Assembly (NCBI GenBank): GCA_020718925.1
Contig: DYRC01000272.1
Span: forward strand, 1-5,608
Direction of reading: 5' to 3'
Length of the DNA: 5,608 nt
Source: Desulfonema limicola
Lineage (GTDB): Bacteria; Desulfobacterota; Desulfobacteria; Desulfobacterales; DYRC01
The notes beneath the pieces are model-generated. The model ran no database searches, was not told the DNA's origin, and saw only the letters and a program-made list of their open reading frames with translations. Position 1 is the first letter of the stretch. Every line of letters starts with the position of its first letter. Positions 1 to 5,056 of this stretch are shown here, piece after piece. A program made the position numbers and the translations under genes.

Positions 1-234
1 TCCCCTGCAACGGAACGGGCGGAAAATCCCGGAGGAAAATATGATAAACAGGCGGGGCAATGTCTCATGCAGCTTTGCTGAATTTCTCATGGAACTGCCT
101 TTCCGCACCGGTTTCTGAAAAATATCGGAAGGGTGAACCGATGAATTGCAGAATCCGGTTCCGGAAAGATCATCCTGAATACAATCCGATGAGAATTTAG
201 ATTCGGTATTAGTCTTTTCAGATGTTGCCGATTC
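1..234. other. Left-edge region with no assignable gene
   Basis: No recognisable protein family or RNA gene is seen here. On the plus strand one frame is open from base 2 to a TGA at 116-118. Inside it an ATG at 41-43 follows a good GGAGG (31-35) by 5 nt and would give a 25-residue peptide. This could be the tail of a plus-strand gene entering from the left, a tiny ORF, or chance. Another frame is open from base 1 to a TGA at 79-81. Bases 99-111 and 155-168 form an imperfect inverted repeat (CTTTCCG..CACCGG against CCGGTTCCGGAAAG). It lies downstream of the radical SAM gene on the minus strand but has no T-tract that would make it a clear terminator. Confidence 0.5.
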
Positions 235-1329
235 TCAGTTGACTCCGCAATGTTTTCTTGCGCTGTCATCCAGCATATTCGGCAGCCCCCCGCGCTCAGA
301 CGGCAAAAATCCCAACGTTTTTCCCCAGACCTCATCATCTTCCATACAGAAATACACCGTAACCTGCGGCGCGATTTCCCGAATATAAGAAACCATCTTT
401 TGAAACAGCGCGATCCTCAACGGTTTGAAATAACGCATTTTGCCATCCAAACCCGTGATAAACTCGCCATAGATAATTCTTGAATCAGGAAACCGCTGCT
501 GAATAATCTGCTTCAATGTCGGAATAAACCGGAATGTCCCCAAACTGATCCAGACAACATTATCCGGGGATACATGCGTAAATATCTGCCGGACAACATT
601 CTGATAATCCGCTTCACACCCGTCATAAATCACCATCGGATCAAAATGAAATGCCAGCGGATAACCCCAAGATTCGCATTTTGCTGCGGCTTTGAGCCTT
701 GCAGACAATGAAGAGGTATGACGCTCATCGGATTTGATAATTTTTTCGGTATTAAGCGACCATGCCATGATAGTTTTGCGGCGGTGATTCAAGCCTTTGA
801 GCTTGTCAATCGCAACGGTTTTGGTTTTCAATTCCAACACAGAACATGACTGGTGCGCGAATTTTGAAACCAAAAGAGAAGATAAATCTGTCCACTGCTC
901 CCAAATCAGACTATCCGTAAATTCTCCTGTGCCGACACGGTACAGCTTTTCTTCAGCAAACAGCGCGTTCAATTCGTTGAGCATATCATCATGGTTGACA
1001 AAATACTGCAAGAGCGGCGGATGAAAATATGCCTGCAAAATGCAGTAAGAACAATCCATTGTACAGAATGTGCCGATATGAAGAATCTGATAATCGCAGC
1101 AGGTATAATGCCGGGTTCCCGGACATTTTTTCAAAAAATTCCCTTTGTTGCGCGTCAGATATAAAATCTGCTTTCCCTGCTGAACCGGATCATCTGCCGA
1201 AGACACAGACTTGAACAGCGCGTCCGCATGGTCAATGATTTCATACGGCGCATTGATTCGTTGGCAAATCGCTTTGGTCTGCGGATCGTCGGCAACCGCA
1301 TGGTCAATATAAAGTTTTGAAACAGACAA
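235..1329 (-). CDS. SPL-family (spore photoproduct lyase-like) radical SAM protein
   Basis: This 364-residue protein carries the radical SAM CxxxCxxC motif at Cys89, Cys93 and Cys96 (CTMDCSYCILQAYF). The three cysteines would ligate a [4Fe-4S] cluster that cleaves S-adenosylmethionine. The N-terminus (SKLYIDHAVADDP), the LQxYF after the motif, GEFTDS (135-140), SLNTE (191-195) and HFDP (228-231) fit the spore photoproduct lyase family, as does the length. True SPL repairs the spore thymine dimer using a hydrogen-donor cysteine about 45 residues after the cluster. From memory that cysteine sits in a CTSD-like motif, and the matching place here reads FTDS, so the donor appears absent. The nearby genes give no hint of sporulation. 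The exact reaction is therefore unknown; a nucleic-acid or other radical reaction is possible. The gene starts with TTG and follows xisI by 46 nt on the same strand, so co-transcription is plausible. The family call is firm, the function is not. Confidence 0.88.
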   Translation of the reverse strand: MSVSKLYIDHAVADDPQTKAICQRINAPYEIIDHADALFKSVSSADDPVQQGKQILYLTRNKGNFLKKCPGTRHYTCCDYQILHIGTFCTMDCSYCILQAYFHPPLLQYFVNHDDMLNELNALFAEEKLYRVGTGEFTDSLIWEQWTDLSSLLVSKFAHQSCSVLELKTKTVAIDKLKGLNHRRKTIMAWSLNTEKIIKSDERHTSSLSARLKAAAKCESWGYPLAFHFDPMVIYDGCEADYQNVVRQIFTHVSPDNVVWISLGTFRFIPTLKQIIQQRFPDSRIIYGEFITGLDGKMRYFKPLRIALFQKMVSYIREIAPQVTVYFCMEDDEVWGKTLGFLPSERGGLPNMLDDSARKHCGVN

Positions 1330-1342
1330 GTAACTATTCCTT
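1327..1342 (-). promoter_or_regulatory. Ribosome binding site that supports a TTG start
   Basis: On the minus strand AAGGA (1338-1342) lies 8 nt before TTG (1327-1329). The frame stays open further upstream but offers no ATG or GTG in the gap to xisI. Conserved-looking family sequence (SKLYIDHAV) begins three codons after the TTG. A rare start codon with a moderate Shine-Dalgarno suggests modest translation. Confidence 0.7.
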
Positions 1343-1375
1343 TTCTGCCCCGAAGCAAGGCATAAAATCCCGATT

Positions 1376-1717
1376 TCAAGCCTCCGCGAACTGAGTCAGC
1401 GGACGCATACTCGGATGATGAAAAGCCAGCACAATATCCTGATGCGGCACTCCCATCTCAAGCAATTCTGTTGCAATTCCGTTTTCTGTCCAATCTTCTT
1501 CAATCCAGATTTTGCCGTTTCTGATGCGAAGATATAAAATAGCCGTATGAACTCTCTCTTTATGCCGCCAGCCGATTCTGAACAGCATATAATGATTGCG
1601 GGCATCATCAAATATAGCCGCTGTTTCTATATCAGTTGCCCTTGAACGATTTATCATTTCCGCATGTCTGTTCAGCAGATTCACAATCAGTTTTCCGTAA
1701 TCTTTCAGTTTATCCAT
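1376..1717 (-). CDS. xisI: XisI family protein (fdxN element excision controlling factor-like)
   Basis: This 113-residue protein has the usual XisI length and its hallmark segments. They are an N-terminal helix (MDKLKDYGKLIVNLL), IGW (48-50), RVH (55-57), GKIWIEEDWTENGIATEL (68-85), GVPHQDIVLAFH (89-100) and the closing FAEA. In Anabaena, XisH and XisI are needed together with the recombinase XisF for excision of the fdxN element during heterocyst formation. XisI homologues are common in other bacteria, where the role is unknown. The ATG (1715-1717) overlaps the end of xisH by 13 nt. A strong GAGGAG (1726-1731) lies 8 nt upstream, inside xisH, so the two are translationally linked. No recombinase is present in the window. 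XisI is expected to be a cytoplasmic partner of XisH; any DNA-targeting or regulatory role here is inference. Confidence 0.92.
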   Translation of the reverse strand: MDKLKDYGKLIVNLLNRHAEMINRSRATDIETAAIFDDARNHYMLFRIGWRHKERVHTAILYLRIRNGKIWIEEDWTENGIATELLEMGVPHQDIVLAFHHPSMRPLTQFAEA

Positions 1718-2118
1718 CTGACAATCTCCTCTGACTCAAGGTTTATAATTATCATCGGTAATATATCCTGCTGAACAATCAGTTGAATGGTCGGACGCTG
1801 AAAGCCGACAGAATATACAACATCGCTGATTGCCATGTATAATTTATATTCGGGGGCGGTTATCTTGAGAAGCGACAAATAGAGATGATATTGCCCCAAT
1901 GCAAGTTTGAAATCCTGCATTACAGAATGTCCGACAAAGCTTTTAACTTCAACGATAATTTTAAGGTTTTCTCGTTCGGCAGCAATAGGATGTTCGGCTG
2001 CCAAATCCGCGTACAGAAATTCATCTTTGTATTCAATTGTATACGGATCATGCGTGATTGTCCAGCCGTCCTTGATCAGAGCATTTCTGACAGCATTATG
2101 AATTTTGTCTTTTGCCAT
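1705..2118 (-). CDS. xisH: XisH family protein, PD-(D/E)XK endonuclease-like
   Basis: This 137-residue protein matches XisH over its whole length. It begins MAKDKIHNAVRNALIKDGW, then THDPY, and the core has Asp38 (ADLA), Glu57-Val-Lys59 (VEVKSF) and the ALGQYHLYLSLL helix (73-84). The spaced Asp...ExK followed by a helix with Gln76 is the pattern of the PD-(D/E)XK nuclease fold, and all the putative catalytic residues look intact. In Anabaena it is required for fdxN-element excision; elsewhere its role is unresolved. It precedes and overlaps xisI, its constant partner. The region before its ATG (AT-rich, about AGAAAAAATATAAATT) has no strong Shine-Dalgarno, so its translation may be weak, or coupled to something I cannot see. 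It lies 166 nt after rnfC on the same strand. The gene looks more AT-rich than rnfC, which hints at separate origin. Confidence 0.92.
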   Translation of the reverse strand: MAKDKIHNAVRNALIKDGWTITHDPYTIEYKDEFLYADLAAEHPIAAERENLKIIVEVKSFVGHSVMQDFKLALGQYHLYLSLLKITAPEYKLYMAISDVVYSVGFQRPTIQLIVQQDILPMIIINLESEEIVRWIN

Positions 2119-2284
2119 AATTTATATTTTTTCTAATAATTCAAGGGTTTTTTTAATCTTTGGCTTTAACTCATCTCTGCTTAATTCTCTTAATGGATTT
2201 TCAGAAATATTTTATCCCTATCACAAAAATAGTTTTTTATGGATTGATAAAACACTACCCCATTTTATCAATCCATTCAAAAAG
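2119..2284. other. Intergenic spacer between rnfC and xisH
   Basis: This 166-nt spacer is very AT-rich, clearly unlike rnfC. Beyond the 14-bp inverted repeat at its rnfC end I found no convincing minus-strand -35/-10 pair. A TAAAAT element near 2210 lacks a good -35. The spacer leaves open whether xisH has its own promoter or depends on read-through from rnfC. Confidence 0.4.
2239..2276. repeat. Perfect 14-bp inverted repeat just after rnfC
   Basis: ATGGATTGATAAAA (2239-2252) is exactly complementary to TTTTATCAATCCAT (2263-2276), with a 10-nt loop between. The hairpin begins 8 nt past the rnfC stop. On the minus strand the stem is followed by an A-run, not a T-run, so it is not a textbook Rho-independent terminator. 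It could be an mRNA 3'-end stabilising structure, a protein-binding palindrome, or a mark left at a recombination junction. Confidence 0.6.
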
Positions 2285-3643
2285 TTATTTCCTACTCGCC
2301 GCCATCACCATTGCCTTGCCGGTGCGAACCAACTGCACCAGCGGAATGCTTGCCGGGCAGGTGTAGGCACAGCACCCGCATTCAAAACACGCCATGATGT
2401 TGTACTGCTTTGCCAAATCCACTTCTTTGTAGCGAGACGCCATTGCGATCTTGGTCGGCACAAGATTCATGGGGCAGACATCTACGCATTTGCCGCAGCG
2501 CACACAATTGGTTTCCTCAGCTTTTTTTGCATCTTCATTTGTCAGAACGGTTACGCCGCTTGTGCCTTTGGTAACCGGAGTATCATAATCTGTGAACGCA
2601 AAGCCCATCATGGGACCGCCGGAGATGATTCTTGCCGCATCTTTGGTCAGTCCGCCGCAAAATTCAATCAACTCCCCATAGCTGATGCCCATCGGCGCAA
2701 GAACATTTTTGGGCTTGACCACGCCTGCGCCGGTAACGCAAATCACGCGGTGCGTTAAAGGTTTTTTGCGAATCACCGCACGCGCAATCGCCGCAGCCGT
2801 GCTGACGTTGCTCACTGCCACGCCCACATCCAACGGCAAACCCGGCGGCGGCGCAACTTCGCGTTTCAGCACTGCAAAAATCAGTTGTTTTTCACTGCCC
2901 TGCGGATATTTTGTTTTCAAAGGCAGTATCTGAACCCCGGTTCCGGCAGCAGCGCGGGTCATCACCTCAATGGCTTTGGGTTTGTTGTCTTCAATGCCGA
3001 TGATGATGGTCTTTGCACCGGCAGCCCGCCCTGCAAGCAACGCGCCGGTGATAATCGGTTCCGGGCATTCCAGCATCATCCGATAATCTGATGTCAGATA
3101 CGGCTCGCACTCGCAGCCGTTGATCAACACCGTATCCACCGGCTTTTTGTCATTGGGCGTGAATTTGACATGCGTGGGAAACGCGGCACCGCCTAATCCC
3201 ACAAGCCCTGCATCCTGAATCGCTTTGACAATTTCCTGCGGGCTGTATTTGTCAAGCCTGTCTTTTTCCCAGTCGCCGCCGAAAATCTCATCCCACAACG
3301 CCTTGCCCGATAACTGATCGCCTTCTGCCTGAATGGGGATGGCTTTGAGATGCCGCCCGTTGGGAAGTGTGCATACGGCTTCTTTCAGGGCTTTTCCGGT
3401 TATCGGCGAATGAATCGGCACAGATACAAATCCGGTGGCTTTGGCAATCATTTCTCCGAACGCAACCGCCTGTTTTGCTTTGACCACAGAGGCAGATGGT
3501 CCTCCGATGTTCTGAAGCAGAGGAAGCAGAACTTTTTCCGGCGCAGGCATGATTTCAATCGGTGCGTCCGCTGAAAACTCTTTTCTTTCAGGCGGATGAA
3601 CGCCTCGCGGGAAAGTATTGCCGCCTACAAATCCTTTCAGCAT
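2285..3643 (-). CDS. rnfC: RnfC, NADH/flavin and iron-sulfur subunit of the Rnf ferredoxin:NAD+ oxidoreductase complex
   Basis: RnfC is the cytoplasmic-face subunit of the ion-pumping Rnf complex. It exchanges electrons with NAD(H) and passes them through FMN and two [4Fe-4S] clusters. At 452 residues it is a compact, non-extended form. In order it has an N-terminal sandwich-hybrid domain (FPRGVHPPERK, then IHSPITGK at 77-84) and the nucleotide/FMN-binding fold (GLGGAAFPTHVK, 149-160; NGCECEPYLTSDYR, 175-188; YPQGSEKQLI, 246-255). An SLBB-like domain follows (about 297-348, ending GGPMMG). Two ferredoxin motifs close it: Cys380/383/386/390 and Cys419/422/425/429. All ligands are intact, so it looks functional. 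The ATG is preceded by AGGAG with good spacing. RnfC normally heads rnfCDGEAB, but here xisH follows, so the other subunits must lie elsewhere or be missing. The gene diverges from the binding-protein gene. Confidence 0.95.
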   Translation of the reverse strand: MLKGFVGGNTFPRGVHPPERKEFSADAPIEIMPAPEKVLLPLLQNIGGPSASVVKAKQAVAFGEMIAKATGFVSVPIHSPITGKALKEAVCTLPNGRHLKAIPIQAEGDQLSGKALWDEIFGGDWEKDRLDKYSPQEIVKAIQDAGLVGLGGAAFPTHVKFTPNDKKPVDTVLINGCECEPYLTSDYRMMLECPEPIITGALLAGRAAGAKTIIIGIEDNKPKAIEVMTRAAAGTGVQILPLKTKYPQGSEKQLIFAVLKREVAPPPGLPLDVGVAVSNVSTAAAIARAVIRKKPLTHRVICVTGAGVVKPKNVLAPMGISYGELIEFCGGLTKDAARIISGGPMMGFAFTDYDTPVTKGTSGVTVLTNEDAKKAEETNCVRCGKCVDVCPMNLVPTKIAMASRYKEVDLAKQYNIMACFECGCCAYTCPASIPLVQLVRTGKAMVMAASRK

Positions 3644-3690
3644 AGATTTCTCCTGTCAGATAAATATGAAGGTTATCCTTCTGTAAAAAT

Positions 3691-3719
3691 AACATAGTTC
3701 AATACAGTATTTTTCTCAA
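3691..3719 (-). promoter_or_regulatory. Putative sigma-70 promoter of rnfC
   Basis: Read on the minus strand, TTGAGA (3714-3719) and TATGTT (3691-3696) are separated by 17 nt. Each matches the consensus at four of six positions. Transcription would begin about 40 nt before the rnfC start. A small GAAGG/CCTTC hairpin (3668-3681) would lie in the leader. This is a sequence match only. Confidence 0.4.
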
Positions 3720-3815
3720 TCAGGCAATGCCTTTTCACATCATAGCCGCCCCTTTTATGCGGAATCTCAGTCAGAGAAAGGAGAATCCTTTATGAACTTT
3801 TGAAATTCTGACAGA

Positions 3816-3857
3816 CAGACTATTTTTCTGCAATATAATATAATTGACGAAATAGTC
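3816..3857. repeat. Inverted repeat flanking a double TATAAT, possible operator
   Basis: GACTATTT (3818-3825) is exactly complementary to AAATAGTC (3850-3857). The 24 nt between them hold the overlapping TATAATATAAT. A third copy, AATAGTCTG (3982-3990), is the exact reverse complement of CAGACTATT (3816-3824). Repeated half-sites around promoter-like DNA are what an operator would look like, but no regulator gene is nearby and chance in AT-rich DNA is possible. Confidence 0.35.
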
Positions 3858-4010
3858 GGTTTATTGTAATCAAACTCTGAATCATATCCGGCATGGTTGA
3901 CGAACAGAATCACACAAACAGAAAAAGGATGGACACAGATGTCGGAGAATTAAATGAAGCGGGTGTGATGTTTGATTTTACAATAGTCTGCCGATTCAGC
4001 GGCAACAAAA

Positions 4011-4022
4011 GGAGGGATTATG
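4011..4022 (+). promoter_or_regulatory. Strong Shine-Dalgarno of the binding-protein gene
   Basis: GGAGGG (4011-4016), preceded by AAAA, lies only 3-4 nt before the ATG at 4020. The motif is near-perfect but the spacing is short. It supports this ATG over the next in-frame ATG (codon 15), which would cut away half of the signal peptide. Confidence 0.75.
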
Positions 4023-4991
4023 AAAAACTTGTGTGTAAAATGTCTGTGTCTGTTTATTGTTATGGGATTTGCAATAAACGGATACGCCAAAGAACCGCTT
4101 GTGCCTGTAACCATTCAGTTGAACTGGGTTCCTAATGTGGAATTTGCCGGTATTCTGATAGCAAAAGAAAAAGGATGGTATGAAGAAGCAGGCATTGATC
4201 TGATTATCAGAAGTTGGAAGCCGGGCATATCATTTATTGACGAAGTTGTATCAGGAAATGCCCTCATCGGAGTTACAGAAGGTGCAGACCTAATCAGAGC
4301 CAGAGCAGACAAAAAGATGATCAAAGCAATCTCTGTTCACTTTCAAAAACCGCCGGGGTGTCTGATAAGCAAAAAAGAGAAAGGAATAGACAGCCCTGAA
4401 AAGATCAAAGGGAAAAAAGTCGGAATAAATCAAGATGAAGTTGTAATGATGAAAACCGTACTGGCGAATCTGGGAGTCAGTTATGAGGATATTACACCTG
4501 TTGAAACAGAATCGGATGTCCAATCCTTAGTTGATGACAAAATAGATGTCTGTGTAGGCTACATGAATGGTGAACCTCTGAGTATGAAGGAAAAAGGGTA
4601 TGAAATGAACGTTATTCCTTTGTTCAAATACGGTTATGATTTTTATGCCGGAGTTGTTTTCGCTACGGACAGGATAATTAAAGAAAATCCCAAACTGATT
4701 CAGAAATTTATGGATGTTACTCTGAGGGGGTGGAAAGAAGCCTTCAAAGAACCGGCTGCAACGGCAAAGCTGGTTGTTGAAAAATTCTATCCCAAAGGAT
4801 CAGTTTCCCAGCAAACCGAATCGCTTAAAATATTTAAGCATCTTGCAACCATAGGCATAGGAGAGAGTCTTGTCGGATACATGGAAGAACAATTCTGGCA
4901 AAAGGGAATTGACATTATGTATCAGTTCAAGCAGATTGAGAAAAAAATTCCTGCGAGTGATGTGTTCACATTGGAATTTCTGAAAAAATAA
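4020..4991 (+). CDS. Periplasmic NMT1/THI5-like solute-binding protein
   Basis: This 323-residue protein starts with a signal peptide: basic MKNLCVK, a hydrophobic core, and likely signal-peptidase I cleavage after GYA at residue 23. There is no clear lipobox. The mature protein opens with VTIQLNWVPNVEFAGILIAKEKGWYEEAGIDL (30-61), the typical first lobe of NMT1/THI5 or SsuA/ThiY-type binding proteins. SGNALIGVTEGADLIRAR (78-95), KIKGKKVGINQDE (128-140) and VDDKIDVCVGYMNGEP (171-186) continue the two-lobed fold. Members bind thiamine precursors, taurine, sulfonates, nitrate or bicarbonate; the ligand cannot be told from sequence. No ABC permease or ATPase is seen. Instead a membrane sensor-like gene follows after 65 nt, so this protein may deliver its ligand as a signal. 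The class is firm, the ligand and role open. Confidence 0.9.
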   Translation: MKNLCVKCLCLFIVMGFAINGYAKEPLVPVTIQLNWVPNVEFAGILIAKEKGWYEEAGIDLIIRSWKPGISFIDEVVSGNALIGVTEGADLIRARADKKMIKAISVHFQKPPGCLISKKEKGIDSPEKIKGKKVGINQDEVVMMKTVLANLGVSYEDITPVETESDVQSLVDDKIDVCVGYMNGEPLSMKEKGYEMNVIPLFKYGYDFYAGVVFATDRIIKENPKLIQKFMDVTLRGWKEAFKEPAATAKLVVEKFYPKGSVSQQTESLKIFKHLATIGIGESLVGYMEEQFWQKGIDIMYQFKQIEKKIPASDVFTLEFLKK

Positions 4992-4995
4992 ACAA

Positions 4996-5032
4996 TAAGA
5001 CCTTCAAGGTTTCGTTAACTTTGAAGGTCTTA
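4996..5032 (+). repeat. 16-bp stem-loop between the binding-protein and sensor genes
   Basis: TAAGACCTTCAA (4996-5007) pairs perfectly with TTGAAGGTCTTA (5021-5032). The stem continues inward through one G-U and three more pairs to a 5-nt loop (TCGTT), giving 16 pairs. It starts 4 nt after the stop codon. Only a short TT follows, so it is a weak terminator at best. It may attenuate or stabilise the message so that the binding protein is made in excess over the downstream gene. Palindromes with this kind of AAGACCTTCAAGG core may also be dispersed genomic repeats. Confidence 0.7.
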
Positions 5033-5056
5033 ATCTGAAAACAGGGTTCATAAAAA

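Larger units (their letters stand above)
3644..4019. other. Divergent intergenic control region between rnfC and the binding-protein gene
   Basis: This 376-nt region has no convincing gene. Its left part carries the likely rnfC promoter. Near the middle are a small AAAGGA/TCCTTT hairpin (3777-3791), an overlapping double TATAAT (3834-3844) and TTGACGAA twice (3844-3851 and 3897-3904). TTGACG (3844-3849) with TGTAAT (3865-3870) is a possible plus-strand promoter, but its 15-nt spacer is short. The right end holds AAGGAGGG just before the binding-protein ATG. The long leader suggests regulated expression of the plus-strand genes. Confidence 0.5.

Noticed and set aside
87..338. Minus-strand 83-codon open frame at the end of the radical SAM gene
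   Set aside because: It overlaps the conserved C-terminal coding sequence in another frame and shows no family resemblance.
1155..1379. Minus-strand 74-codon open frame spanning the xisI/radical SAM gap
   Set aside because: It begins at the xisI stop and runs through the N-terminus of the radical SAM protein in another frame; the TTG-started frame holds the conserved sequence.
2121..2126. TATAAA on the minus strand as a -10 box for xisH
   Set aside because: It is only a few bases before the ATG, too close for a leader, and has no -35 at proper spacing.
2239..2276. Rho-independent terminator of rnfC
   Set aside because: The stem is AT-rich and is followed by A residues, not T residues, on the rnfC strand, so I list it only as an inverted repeat.
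2105..2758. Plus-strand 217-codon open frame opposite rnfC
   Set aside because: It lies mostly antisense to the clearly recognised rnfC, resembles no known family, and is rich in His, Cys and Arg as expected of a mirror frame.
3893..4135. Plus-strand 80-codon open frame before and into the binding-protein gene
   Set aside because: It has no good Shine-Dalgarno and overlaps the signal-peptide region of the real gene in another frame.
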